Made by a program: the position numbers and the translations under genes. The notes below the pieces were generated by a model. The model did not search any database. It was not told where the DNA came from and was given only the letters and a program-made list of their open reading frames with translations. Below, one piece after another: positions 43,801-53,900 of a DNA stretch of 64,000 nt. The DNA lies in the NCBI RefSeq assembly GCF_001189295.1, contig NZ_CP012159.1, forward strand, positions 9,718,501-9,782,500, in the 5' to 3' direction. The stretch's first letter is position 1. Each line of letters starts with the position of its first letter. Origin of the DNA: Chondromyces crocatus. GTDB taxonomy: Bacteria; Myxococcota_A; Polyangia; Polyangiales; Polyangiaceae.

Positions 43801-45893
43801 ATGCACTGCGGGGCGGTACCGCGAGCATCGCGTCGCTCAGCGGCGATGGCTTCGACGAGCAGGACTTCAATGAGCGGGTCATCGGCAACCAGATCCCGCT
43901 GGTGCGTTACTGGTACTATGCCCATGTCGTTCAGTCGCGCTATCTGGGGAACGATCTGGAGGGCGCGCTCGCTGCGGTGAAGCTCACCGAGGAGGCGACG
44001 TGGGCGAGCCTGCCGGGCGTCGTCGATGTGGCGTTCCACGCCTACGCCGCGCTCACCGAGGTGGCGCTCCTGGAGAAGGCCACGGAGGGGGCGACGCGGG
44101 ACGCGCTCCGGGCGTCCATCGATGGGCGCGTGCAGAAGCTGCATCATTATGCGGAGCTCTGCGCGGAGAACTTCGAGCCCAAGTACGCGCTGGTCATGGC
44201 CGAGGTCGCGCGCCTCGACGGGCGGGAGATCGAGGCGGCGAAGCTCTACGACAAGGCGATCCGCACCGCGCGCGCTGCCGGGTTCCCTCACGACGAGGGC
44301 ATCGCCTGCGAACTCGCGGCGCGCTTCTACCTCGGCGGCGATTTCGCGGTGATGCCCGGTGCCTTCATGATGGAGGCGCGCCGAGCGTACGAGCGGTGGG
44401 GGGCGCTGGCCAAGGCGCGTCAGCTCGACGCCCTCTACCCGCACTTGCTGGAGCGTCCGCGGGAGAGCACGCCGGCCGCGAGCGATGACGCCGAACCGAT
44501 CGACACGCTCGCCGCGGTGAGGGCATCGCAAGCGATCTCCAGCGAGATCGCGCCCGACCAGCTCCTGGCGACGCTGATGCGCATCCTCGTGGAGCACGCG
44601 GGTGCCCAGCGCTGCAGCTTGCTCTTGCCGTCACCGACCGGGTTGACGCTCGCCGCGGAGACCACGCTGGACAACCAGGGGGTGCGGGTCCACATCCCGA
44701 AGCAGCACACGGTGCCATCACCGACGGCGCTGCCGCTGTCGATTGCGCACTACGTGCAGCGGACGCGGGAGAAGGTGGTCCTCGACGATCTCCAGGTGCA
44801 GCTCACGTTCACGGGAGACGTGTACATCGCGCGCTCGCTGCCCCGCTCGCTGCTGTGCGCGCCGATCATCCGGCGAGGAGAGGTGGCCGGGATCCTGTAC
44901 CTGGAGAACCGCCTCGTGCGCGGCGCGTTCACGCCGCGGCGGCTGGTGCTGCTGGAGTTCCTCGCTGCGGTCTCGCTGGAGAACGCGCTCCTCGCCGCCG
45001 ATCTCGCCAAGGAGTCGGCCGAGCGCTCGCACGTGGAGCGCACGCTGCGCGAGAGCGAGGAGCGGCTCCAGCGGCTGGTGGAGACGGCGAACGTGGTTCC
45101 CTGGGAGCTGGAGATCACGACGGGTCGCTTCACCTACGTAGGGCCGCAGGCGGTGACCATGCTGGGGTACCCGCAGGAGCAGTGGTACGAGGAGGGGTTC
45201 CTCCGGACGCATGCGGCCCCCGGCGAGTACGAGCGAGCGCGCGACTACCTGGTCAGCGCACGCGCTGGCGAGGATTTCGATCTCCGGATGCTCGCCGCCG
45301 ATGGGCGCACGGTGTGGATGCACAATGTGGTCAGCGCCCGGAGGGACGAGGGCGCCCCGGTCATCGGCGGGTTCCTGTTCGATGTGACCGATCGCAAGGC
45401 CTACGAGGCGGACCTGAGAGAGAAGCTCGACATCATCGAGGCGCAGCAGGCGTCCATCCGGAAGCTGTCGACGCCGATCATCGCGGTGTGGGAAGGCGTG
45501 CTGACCATGCCGGTGCTCGGCTCGGTGGACGAGCAGCGGGCCGAGCAGATGATGGAGGTGGTGCTGGAGGAGGTGACGCGCACGGCGTGCCGCCACATGA
45601 TCATCGATCTGACGGGCGTCGACGCCGTCGACACACGCACGGCGTTCCACCTGATGCGGATCGTAGGCGCCATCCAGCTCCTCGGGGCGCGGAGCATCGT
45701 GGTCGGGATCCGACCGGAGGTGGCGCGCACGATCGTCATGCTCGGCGTGGACCTCTCGGCGATCGTGACGCTGGCCAACCTGCGCGAGGCGTTGCTGGAG
45801 TGCATGCGGCTGGAGCGGAATGCGCCGGGGCTCTCGCGCGGGCGTCCGGCGCGTGACGCAGCCGGGACGCGCGCGCTTCGTCGATCGCTCTAG
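40890..45893 (+). CDS. giant regulator: degenerate kinase, AAA ATPase, TPR, GAF, PAS, STAS
   Basis: The 1667-aa protein is built like the kinase-AAA-GAF-histidine kinase hybrids common in myxobacteria and cyanobacteria, but both ends differ. The N-terminal kinase domain (1-200) lacks the whole N-lobe with its glycine loop and Lys, the catalytic loop reads IHQNIRPQN instead of HRDLKPEN, and no DFG is visible, although SPEQTGR and DLYSLGVMLYELL remain. An AAA_16 ATPase follows (Walker A GPSGIGKSS near 240; VVLIVDDLQWAD near 363), then about 600 residues of helical TPR-like repeats, a GAF domain (about 1215-1370), a PAS domain (about 1390-1510) and, where a histidine kinase is usual, an RsbR-type STAS domain (MIIDLTGVDAVDTRTAF, VVGIRPEVARTIVMLGVDL). 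It should sense signals and act through STAS partners. Its stop overlaps the convergent PKS stop in CTAG. Confidence 0.9.
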   Translation: MHADDSILRRSASTESLQQFLRVAAAAAEALAKLHQSGLIHQNIRPQNLRIDLSTEEVQLTGVDRGFDPSPSALKLPLDSLPYISPEQTGRIDASIDHRTDLYSLGVMLYELLAGAQPFTADDALGWVHCHVARAPRPLEEIVPRVPEVVRNIVTKLLAKAPDERYQSARGLQHDLARCLSDLEATGHIDPFPLGARDVWDKLRAPSRMYGRGRETQALLDGVQRVGRTGAPELMLISGPSGIGKSSVVTTLRKKVGADEALFLSAGFEPNKQDIPYGLVTQAFGALIRQTMALGNAELEATAQQIKAVLGSKGQVVVDLLPQLEIIIGPQPPLDPLPPGESRNRFNAAFRELLGVFARRACPVVLIVDDLQWADFGSLNLLQHLLTHPGATDVAVIGMYRSDEVNAAHPLSVAVEEMKGAGVPVTSLEIKPLRTAELIEYLAGMFGGDPAHVEPLATLLWTKTGGNPFFVTQVLGTLHQEHLIRFDQRTWTWRWNIEEIEARDITDDRVDVVVTKITRLPSETEEILKHAACIGREFTVHLLASLCEKSPEALRRALQPALAGGLLLQRPLGYRFLHDRVQQVTYGLIPEEERAAKHLDIGFHLLKHTPEEELEARLFDVVNQLNLGASKIASLEDRLRVAKLNARAGQKARSANTPRTAISYLTTGISLLPGEGWDLEHALAFHLHQELADCEFLSGGAEEAERLTAILLERATTKIERAAACRLRIALSTARGDNKAAIQTALGCLQLFDIDLPTDPGQEEFSAEVERVRSQLGDRSIEDLIHLPEMSDPEVVAAMQLLSSIYPATVYTQPLLANLVVMRMVRLSIQHGNTAASAHGYASFGQILCSLLSSYREGYQFGKLACDLVLRPGFGAFVSEVMGLFGATILVWTRHVGEALEYFRIGFKSGQELGNMLYASSNLLQYVFVSLFKGSPLNAVLEGTLSGLQFANQAKLQHAADMVLGIQRFVYALRGGTASIASLSGDGFDEQDFNERVIGNQIPLVRYWYYAHVVQSRYLGNDLEGALAAVKLTEEATWASLPGVVDVAFHAYAALTEVALLEKATEGATRDALRASIDGRVQKLHHYAELCAENFEPKYALVMAEVARLDGREIEAAKLYDKAIRTARAAGFPHDEGIACELAARFYLGGDFAVMPGAFMMEARRAYERWGALAKARQLDALYPHLLERPRESTPAASDDAEPIDTLAAVRASQAISSEIAPDQLLATLMRILVEHAGAQRCSLLLPSPTGLTLAAETTLDNQGVRVHIPKQHTVPSPTALPLSIAHYVQRTREKVVLDDLQVQLTFTGDVYIARSLPRSLLCAPIIRRGEVAGILYLENRLVRGAFTPRRLVLLEFLAAVSLENALLAADLAKESAERSHVERTLRESEERLQRLVETANVVPWELEITTGRFTYVGPQAVTMLGYPQEQWYEEGFLRTHAAPGEYERARDYLVSARAGEDFDLRMLAADGRTVWMHNVVSARRDEGAPVIGGFLFDVTDRKAYEADLREKLDIIEAQQASIRKLSTPIIAVWEGVLTMPVLGSVDEQRAEQMMEVVLEEVTRTACRHMIIDLTGVDAVDTRTAFHLMRIVGAIQLLGARSIVVGIRPEVARTIVMLGVDLSAIVTLANLREALLECMRLERNAPGLSRGRPARDAAGTRALRRSL

Positions 45894-48800
45894 TTCCGTG
45901 GGAGCGTGTACGGTGTCGTCCGAGGGGGCACGAGGTGAACCCGCAGGCGCGCCGCCAGGGCCGAGACGTGGGGCTGAAGGTTCATCGTGATGTGGTTCCC
46001 CGGGACCGTGTGAACCTCCAGCCCCTCGGTGGCCAGTTCGCTCCAGCCGGCTTCCGGATCGGGCGGATTCCAGGCGTCCCGCTGCCTGGCGCGCAGGAAG
46101 AGGATCTTGCCCGGGTAGGGCTCCGGCTCGTAGCGGCGCAGCGCATGCACGCTGGCCTCGAAGACGCCGAGCAGGCGCCGAAGCTCGTCGAGATCACTCT
46201 TTTCTTCGGGCAAGCCGGCCGCGCGGCCGCCGATCGTCAGAAAACGGCGCAGCCGTTCGTCGCTAGGCATGGCCCGGAGGGCATCTGCCGAGGTCTCGAC
46301 GCCAGCACCGACCCGGAGGAGATAGGCGAGGATCGACGACTCGTCGTCCTCGATCCGCTCCTCCGGGAGCCGCCTCGGCACGGCACAGTCGAAGATCGCG
46401 AGCAGCGGGACGTCGTGCCCGGAGGCGCGGAGCGCCTGGGCGATGCCGTAGGCGACGGCCCCACCGAACGATGAACCGCCCAGGTAGTAGGGACCCGAAG
46501 GCTGAAAGGCCCGGATCGCGGCGAGGTAGTGGGCGATGAGGGGCTCCATCCGGTCGAAGGGGGTCTCGCCTTCCTCGAGCCCGATGGCGCGCACGCCATA
46601 GACGGGCTGCTCGGCGCCGAGGGCCTGGGCGAGTTCGCGATAGAAGTAGATGTGCCCACCCGCGGGGTGAATGAGGAGGATCGGGGGCCGCCCCGAGGCG
46701 CCGCGCTGGATCTCCACGAGCTCCGGAGGGAGGCGCTGACGCTCGGTGGCTGCAGCTTCGTCGGCAAGGAGGCGTGCCAGCGCGGCGATCGAGGGGGCCT
46801 GGAGGAGGGTGTGCTGGGTGAGCGGCTTGTCGAATGCCTTGCGCAGCCGCGCGAGGAGCTGGATGGCCATCAAGGAGTCGCCGCCGAGCTTGAAGAAGTC
46901 GTCGTCGAGGCCAGCTTCCATCCCGAGGACGTCGCGGAAGATCGCTGCGACCTCTCGCTCGATGTCGTTGCGGGGAGCCACGGGGGCTGCGCTGCTCGAG
47001 TGCCGGATCGAGTCCGCGCTCACGTCGGGCGCGACGTCCGACCTCTTTCGCGGAGCGGCTCCCGGACGAGCCGCCGCACGGGCCTGCTTGGAGAACGGCT
47101 CCTGGGCGAGGAGCATCGTGCAGTCCGTGCGGGTCTGCTGCTCCAGGGCCGCAGGGCAGACCTCGACGGCGGAGAAGCCGATGGAGCGGAGCACGCTCTC
47201 CCACTGCGCCGGCATCAGGAACGGGGAGGCCGCACGAAGCGCCTCGTCGGCGAAGTACCACCAGCCGGCCTCGAGCCCCCAGATCATCGTGTACCAGCGC
47301 GGAGCGCGCGTGGCTTCGAGGACGACCATCACGCCACCCGGCGCGAGGAGGCGCTTCAGGTTGGTGAGGCTGTCCTTCACCGAAGGCGTCGCATGGATCA
47401 CGTTGTAGGCGAGGACGATGTCGTACGACCCTTCCTCGTAGCCCTGATCGATGGGATCACGCGAGACGTCCATCATGTCGAAGCGCATGAAGTCGATGCC
47501 CTCCTGCGCGGCCCGACGCTCCGCCTGCACGAGGAAATAGCGCCCGAGATCGGTGAAATGGTACTCGATGTCGCGATTTCGCAACGCCGGCATGAGCCGG
47601 AACGTCACCACGCCCGAGCCGCCGCCGGCCTCCAGGATCCTGATTTTCTGACCGGGTGAGCGCTCGAGGAGTCGCACGAGGACCTTCTCGAGGAGGGCGT
47701 AGTAGGTCGGCTGGCTCGAGTAGTGCATCGAGTTCTCGGCGCTGGGGCGGAGCAGATCGCCGGTCCCGTCCGGGTGCAGGACCGTCATGGGGTCGATGCG
47801 GCCCGTGAGCGCGTCGCCATAATGAGCGACGCAGTGGGCCAGGACGCCGAGATCCGCGGCGAACTCTGGGTATCTGCGTCCGAGATCGACGCTGAAGGTG
47901 CTCGGGTCGCCGATGCGCTTGCCGTCTTGCAGCACCTCGACGCGATCGCCGTCCAGGCGAACCACACCATCTTCGGCGAGGGTGCGCAGGAAGAACGCGA
48001 AGAACTTGTGGAACTTGGGGACGATGCCGAGCCGCTCGGTCAGCTCGCGCTGGTCGTGGAACGCCCCCGCCTCCAGCGTGACGCCTCGCTCCTGGAGGAA
48101 GCGCACGATGTAGCGCTTGCACAGCTCGGTCGCGGCGCGCTCGAAGCCCGCAGGGAAATGTACCCAGGGCGACTCGGCCTCCGCAGCCTCGGCGAGGCGG
48201 GCGATGGTGTCCCGGTCCTGCTCGATGCTCAGCCCGATCCGCGCATCGACAGCGGGAGGAGGGACGCTCTCGGGTTCGAGCCAGTGGCGCTGCCGCTCGA
48301 AGGGATAGGTCGGAAGAGAGACACGGCGGCGGTGCTCCTGGGCGTGCAACCGGGCTCCCGCCAGAGGGACCCCCTCGATCCAGCATCGGCCAGCCGCTTC
48401 GAGCACCGACGCCAGATCGGCCTTGGTGTCGTCCGGGCGGGGGAGCGACGCGATCACCGCGTGGTGGGAGGTGCTCGTCACCGACTGCTGCGCGAGGGCG
48501 GTGAGCGTCCTGCCCGGGCCGACCTCGAGGAGAACCGCGCGGGGCTGGCGGCCGATGTCCTCGATCGCGGCGCCGAAGCGCACGGTGGCCCGCATGTGCC
48601 GGCCCCAGTACGCAGGATCCGTCGCCTCCACGGGGGTGATGAGCCGGCCGGTCACGTTGGCGTAGTAAGGGATCCGGGGGACGCTGCGAGAGACGCGGGC
48701 GACGAGGGTGGTGAACGGCTCGACGATGGCCTCGACCGCATGGGAATGGAATGCGTGCGAGGTGCGCAGCCGCCGGGCGCCGATGTCACGGGCTTCGAGC

Positions 48801-50920
48801 TGCGCGGCGAGGCGCCGGATGGCTTCCTCGGGACCCGCGACGACGCAGCGTGAGGGGCCGTTCACGGCCGCGAGGGTCAGGTCGTCCCCGAGCAAGGGCC
48901 CCAGCTCCCCTGCGGGGAGGGGTACGGCCACCATCGCGCCGGGTGGGAGCGCCTGCATCATCCGACCGCGCGCGGCCACCAGGGCGAGCGCATCTTCGAG
49001 CGAGAAGACGCCAGCGAGGCACGCCGCCACGAACTCGCCCAGGCTGTGACCGACCATCGCCTTGGGTTCGACGCCCCAGGACCGCCAGAGCTGGGCGAGC
49101 GCGTACGAGGTCGTGAAGAGGGCGGGCTGCGCCACGGCCGTCTTCTGGAGCATGTCGGCGGCCGTCGTGTCCCCCGCAGGGGGGTAGAGCAGGGTGCGCA
49201 GGTCGAATCCCAGGTGAGGCTGGAGGAGGGTCGCGCACGAGTCCACGGCGTCGCGGAACACCGGCTCGGTCTCGTAGAGGCCGATGCCCATGCCGGGATG
49301 CTGAGCGCCCTGGCCCGGAAAGAGGAAGACGACCCCGGGCGGCTCGGCGCTGACTTCTCCCGAGAAGACCCGGCCGGGTGAGGCCGCCGTGAGCGCCAGC
49401 GCGGCGTCTCTGGCGTCTGTGGCGACGACGATGCGGCGGTGGTCGAAGTCCTTGCGCCCCACCTGGAGGGTGAACGCGACGTCGGCCAGGGGAGGCGCAT
49501 CCGCGCTCTCGAGGTGGCGAGCCAGCGCCTCCGAGGCAGATTGCAACGCTCCAGGAGTCCGAGCCGACAGGGAGAGAAGCTGCACCGGGCGTGAGGGACC
49601 GGAGGGTTCGGCGTAGGGCGCCTCTTCGAGGATCGCGTGCGCGTTGGTCCCACCGATACCGAACGAGCTCACCCCCGCCCTGCGAGGCGCGTCCCGCCGC
49701 GCGAGCCAGGGGGTCAGCGCCTTGTTGACGTGGAATGGGCCGTTCGCAAAGTCGATGCGAGGGTTGGGCGTCTCGAAGTGGAGGCTCGGGGGAATCTCAC
49801 CGTGCTCCAGGGTGAGGACGGTCTTGATGAGGCCAGCGATCCCGGAGGCGGCGTCGAGGTGGCCGATGTTCGTCTTCACCGAGCCGATGGCGCAGCGCTG
49901 CGGGCGCTCCGTGCTCGCCCGGAATGCCTGTGTGAGTGCAGCGATCTCGATGGGGTCCCCCACAGGGGTACCCGTGCCGTGCGCCTCGATGTAGCCGATC
50001 GAATCGGCCGCCACGCCTGCCATGGCCATCGCTTGCAGGATGACCTCCACCTGACCGTCGACGCTGGGCGCCGTGAACCCGACCTTCGCGGCGCCGTCAT
50101 TGTTCACGGCGATCCCGCGGATCACGGCGCGGATCGGATCGCCGTCGGCGATCGCGTCGGCGAGTCGACGCAGGACGACGACGCCGACCCCATTGCCACT
50201 CACGATTCCCTTCGCCCTGGCGTCGAAGGCGCGACAATGGCCGTCGGGCGAGAGGATCATTCCCTCCCGGTACAGGTATCCCCTGCGCTGCGGGATGGTG
50301 ATGGTGGCCCCTCCGGCGAGCGCCGTGTCGCACTGGTAAACGAGCAGCGCCTGACAGGCGAGATAGACGGAGACGAGGGACGTCGAGCAGGCCGTCTGGA
50401 TGCTGAGGCTCGGGCCTCGCAGGTTGAGCTTGTAGGATGTCCGGGTGGCGAGGAAATCCTTCGAGGTCGCAATCTCGATCTGGTAGTCGTCCGCCGCGTC
50501 CCCGTGCCGGGCCGAACCGTCGATGCGATCGAGGTACGAGCTCGCGCTCGATCCGGCATACACGCCGACGACGCCTCCCTCGGCGTCACGCGCGTGTCCG
50601 GCATTCTCCAGGGCCTCCCAGGCGCACTCCAGAAAGACGCGGTGCTGCGGGTCGGTCAAGGACGCCTCTCTCGGGGTGAACCCGAAGAAGGGCGCGTCGA
50701 ACCCTTCGATCCCCTCCAGCACACCGCGGGCCCGCACATAGGCGGGATCGCTGCGCACGGCCACGGGAATACCGGCCGCAATGAGGTCTTCCTCGGTGGC
50801 GATGGAGATGCTCTCGACCCCATCACGCAGATTTCGCCAGTATTCCTCCGGGTTCTTCGCTCCAGGGAGTCGGCATGACATGCCGACAATGGCAATCCCA
50901 TCAAGTTCTTCTTTATCCAT
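45890..50920 (-). CDS. type I PKS module KS-AT-MT-ACP-TE
   Basis: The 1676-aa protein has KS (1-430; TACSTSL, EAHGTGT, KTNIGHLDAASG), AT (about 530-830; GHSLGEF and HAFHSH, the malonyl-CoA type), a C-methyltransferase (about 980-1290; SAM motif ILEAGGGSG near 1090, NVIHAT), ACP (LGGDSL, Ser near 1347) and a terminal thioesterase (GSSFGG near 1485, PGNHITMNLQPH near 1643). No KR, DH or ER is present, so the unit added stays a beta-ketone and is alpha-methylated. The MxIAIVGMSCRLPG start needs no docking domain upstream that I recognise. ATG 50920 overlaps the NRPS stop by 8 bp (ATGGATAA), so the two proteins are made in a coupled way and act in sequence: NRPS first, PKS last, with TE release. 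Confidence 0.95.
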   Translation of the reverse strand: MDKEELDGIAIVGMSCRLPGAKNPEEYWRNLRDGVESISIATEEDLIAAGIPVAVRSDPAYVRARGVLEGIEGFDAPFFGFTPREASLTDPQHRVFLECAWEALENAGHARDAEGGVVGVYAGSSASSYLDRIDGSARHGDAADDYQIEIATSKDFLATRTSYKLNLRGPSLSIQTACSTSLVSVYLACQALLVYQCDTALAGGATITIPQRRGYLYREGMILSPDGHCRAFDARAKGIVSGNGVGVVVLRRLADAIADGDPIRAVIRGIAVNNDGAAKVGFTAPSVDGQVEVILQAMAMAGVAADSIGYIEAHGTGTPVGDPIEIAALTQAFRASTERPQRCAIGSVKTNIGHLDAASGIAGLIKTVLTLEHGEIPPSLHFETPNPRIDFANGPFHVNKALTPWLARRDAPRRAGVSSFGIGGTNAHAILEEAPYAEPSGPSRPVQLLSLSARTPGALQSASEALARHLESADAPPLADVAFTLQVGRKDFDHRRIVVATDARDAALALTAASPGRVFSGEVSAEPPGVVFLFPGQGAQHPGMGIGLYETEPVFRDAVDSCATLLQPHLGFDLRTLLYPPAGDTTAADMLQKTAVAQPALFTTSYALAQLWRSWGVEPKAMVGHSLGEFVAACLAGVFSLEDALALVAARGRMMQALPPGAMVAVPLPAGELGPLLGDDLTLAAVNGPSRCVVAGPEEAIRRLAAQLEARDIGARRLRTSHAFHSHAVEAIVEPFTTLVARVSRSVPRIPYYANVTGRLITPVEATDPAYWGRHMRATVRFGAAIEDIGRQPRAVLLEVGPGRTLTALAQQSVTSTSHHAVIASLPRPDDTKADLASVLEAAGRCWIEGVPLAGARLHAQEHRRRVSLPTYPFERQRHWLEPESVPPPAVDARIGLSIEQDRDTIARLAEAAEAESPWVHFPAGFERAATELCKRYIVRFLQERGVTLEAGAFHDQRELTERLGIVPKFHKFFAFFLRTLAEDGVVRLDGDRVEVLQDGKRIGDPSTFSVDLGRRYPEFAADLGVLAHCVAHYGDALTGRIDPMTVLHPDGTGDLLRPSAENSMHYSSQPTYYALLEKVLVRLLERSPGQKIRILEAGGGSGVVTFRLMPALRNRDIEYHFTDLGRYFLVQAERRAAQEGIDFMRFDMMDVSRDPIDQGYEEGSYDIVLAYNVIHATPSVKDSLTNLKRLLAPGGVMVVLEATRAPRWYTMIWGLEAGWWYFADEALRAASPFLMPAQWESVLRSIGFSAVEVCPAALEQQTRTDCTMLLAQEPFSKQARAAARPGAAPRKRSDVAPDVSADSIRHSSSAAPVAPRNDIEREVAAIFRDVLGMEAGLDDDFFKLGGDSLMAIQLLARLRKAFDKPLTQHTLLQAPSIAALARLLADEAAATERQRLPPELVEIQRGASGRPPILLIHPAGGHIYFYRELAQALGAEQPVYGVRAIGLEEGETPFDRMEPLIAHYLAAIRAFQPSGPYYLGGSSFGGAVAYGIAQALRASGHDVPLLAIFDCAVPRRLPEERIEDDESSILAYLLRVGAGVETSADALRAMPSDERLRRFLTIGGRAAGLPEEKSDLDELRRLLGVFEASVHALRRYEPEPYPGKILFLRARQRDAWNPPDPEAGWSELATEGLEVHTVPGNHITMNLQPHVSALAARLRVHLVPPRTTPYTLPRN

Positions 50921-53900
50921 GGCGCATCCTCCGAATGGCTGCCTGGTTCTGGACTCGTTTCATGGCGCCCCGGGCCATGGCGGCCCGGTCGTGACTCTGC
51001 TGGGCCATGCGGCCCGACGAGCTGTTGATGTTGTTTTCGCGTGGCCCTTCCAGATGCTCGGCCAGCGAGCCGACCGTCGGGTACTGGAAGAGTGAAGTGA
51101 CCGGGATCGAGGTATTGAGCGCGCGCTCCAGCCGGACGTGGACCTCCCCCATCAGGAGGGAGTGGCCTCCGAGGTCGAAGAAGTTGTCGTGCAGGCCGAC
51201 CACGTCCACCCGCAGGACGGCCCGCCAGATGTCGGCGATGATCTGCGCGATTCCCCCCGACGGGGCGACGGGAGCCGTGGGCCGTTGCGGGCCGAGGGCC
51301 TGGGGCACGGGCAGCGCCGCGCGATCGACCTTGCCCCCTGGTGCGACGGGGAGCTGGTCCATGAGCACGATCGACGAGGGGATCATGTGGGCCGGCAGGC
51401 GGTCCCGCAGGTGGCTCTTCAGCTCGTCGGCGAGGGTGTCGGAGGTGCTCTCGCGGGGGACGACCCACGCGATGAGGTGAGCGTCCCCCGGGGCCAGCTC
51501 CACCCGCCCGACCACGGCCACGCGGACGGCAGGGTGCGCGCCGAGCTCGGCCTCGATCTCGCCAGGCTCGATCCGGAAGCCACGCAGCTTGATCTGCTGG
51601 TCGACGCGGCCAAGGATCTCGAGCGCGCCATCCCCTCGCCAGCGAGCGCGATCGCCGGTGCGGTAGAGGCGCCCTCGACCGAGGGGATCGGGGACGAACC
51701 GTGACGCCGTGAGGGCGGGCCGGTCGAGATACCCCCGCCCGACACCGATACCTCCCAGGTACAGCTCACCAGGCACCCCGATGGGCACGGGTTCGAGGCG
51801 CTCGTCGAGCACGAGGCAGGCGACGCTGCTCAGCGGCTTCCCTACGGGGGGTCTCCCCCCCTCCGGGGAGCACTCGGCGACGGTGGCGCAGATGGTGGCT
51901 TCGGTGGGGCCGTAGGCGTTGAAGAAGCGGCGCCCCGGGGCGAAGCTGGCGACGAGCTGCGGAGAGCACGCCTCCCCCCCGGCGATGACCGTCTCCAGGG
52001 GCAGTGCCAGCGTGTCCACGGCCACGTCGCCTGCGCCGAGCGCCGTGAGGGCTGCCGGCGTCAGGAGCGCCACCGTGACACCGTGGTCCTGGATGAACCT
52101 GCGCAAGACGGGCCCCGGCAGGAGCGCTCTCGCTGGCGCGAGCACGAGCGTCGCGCCGGCTGGCAAGGCCATGAGGATCTCCATGACCGAAGCGTCGAAG
52201 CAGATCGACGCGAACTGGAGAACGCGGCTCTCGGGCCTCACCCCGAACGCCTGGATCAGCGCAGGAGCCAGGCTGCACAGGCCGCGGTGAGGGACCATGG
52301 CCCCTTTGGGGAGCCCCGTGGAGCCAGAGGTGTAGATCACATAGGCGAGGTCGTCGGGTTCGACATCGACCCGAGGTGACACCACGGGCTGCGCGTCGAT
52401 CAGCGCCTGATCCTGGTCCAGCAGGACCCGCGCGGCCCGGTGCTCCGGGAGCACGCCCAGCGTCCGGCGCTCGGCGACCAGGACCGAGATGGCAGCATCC
52501 TCGACCAGGTAGGCGAGACGCGCAGGGGGATACGCTGGATCGAGGGGCACGTAAGCGCCACCGGCCTTGAGAATGCCCAGCAAGGCGACGAGAAGTCCCA
52601 GCGAGCGCTCCACACAGAGCCCGACGCGGACCCCCGGCTTCACGCCCCGCGCCCGCAACAGATGGGCGAGCTGGTTGGCTCGCGCGTCGAGCTGCGCGTA
52701 TGTCAGGGACTCCCCCTCGAACAGGACCGCCTTGGCCGCAGGGGCCCGCGCCGCCTGGGCCTCGAACAGGTGGTGCATGCAGGTCACGTCGGCAGGCGGA
52801 GGCTCCGAGTTGATCGACAGGCGCATCAGCTCGTTCCGCTCCGGCGTGGGCAGGAGCGGGAGGGCGGCCACCGTGGCGCCTTGCATGCGCGCTCGGGCGC
52901 CGGCACGCGAGGAGACCGGCCCCTGGAGTGACGCGAGTGCGCCCTCCAGGACGGTGAGGTAGCGGCGGACCATCCGCGCGATGGTCGAGGTATCGAACAG
53001 CTCCGTGCTGTACTCGACGACCAGGGAGATCGCCTCGTCGTGCTCGACGAGCTGGATGGTCAGGTCGAACTGCGAGGTCGGCCGGTCGATGTTCGCGCGC
53101 TCCACCCTCCAGGCCGTCGCGCCCTGCGAGGCAAATGGATCGCCCGCGAAGGCCACCTGGAAGAGGGGGTTCTTGCCAGGGTGACGGGGTGGTTTGAGCG
53201 CCGCGACCAGCTCGGTGAAGGGCAACTCCTGGTACGCGTAGGCGTCCGTGACGGCCTCCCTCACGCGGCTCAGCAGCTCACAGAACGGCTCGCTCCTGTC
53301 CACCGGGACGCGCAAGACGAGCGCATTCACGAAGCAGCCGAGGATCGAGTCCACCCCTGGCAGGGTGCGCCCTCCCGTGAAGGTGCCGAGGACGACCTCC
53401 TCCCCGCCCGCGTGACGGTGGAGGAAGGCGACGAACGCGGCGAGCAGCAGCATGTAGCGGGTCACCCCCGCCGCCGCCGCCGTGGAACGGGTCCGCACCG
53501 ACAGCGCGTGCGAGAGGTGCCAGACCTTGCTCTCCCCGCGGAGCGATGGCGTGGAGCCCCGAGGGCGGTCCGTGGGCAGGGCCAGCTCCGGCAGATCGAC
53601 GAGGCGCTCGCGCCAGTACTGCAAAAGCGCCGGCCGCCGCACCTCCAGCGCGTCACGTTGCCACGCGCAGTACTCCGGCTCCTGCACGGCGGGGGGAAGA
53701 CGCAGAAGCTCCTTTCCTTTACGAAGCGCTCGGTATTCGGCCTCGATCTCTGCGGTGAGGGTTCGCACGGCCATCCCGTCGAGGATGAGGTGGTGATAGG
53801 TCACGAAGAGCCGGTGCTCGTAATCCTCGAAGCGCACCAGCGTGAACCGGACCAGGGGACCAGCCGCGAGATCGAACGGCCTGCACGCGATTTCGGAGAC

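Noticed and set aside
40812-44597. 1261-codon minus-strand frame opposite the giant regulator
   Set aside because: It has shadow composition (Arg/His/Glu runs) and no domain; the plus strand has AAA, GAF, PAS and STAS motifs.
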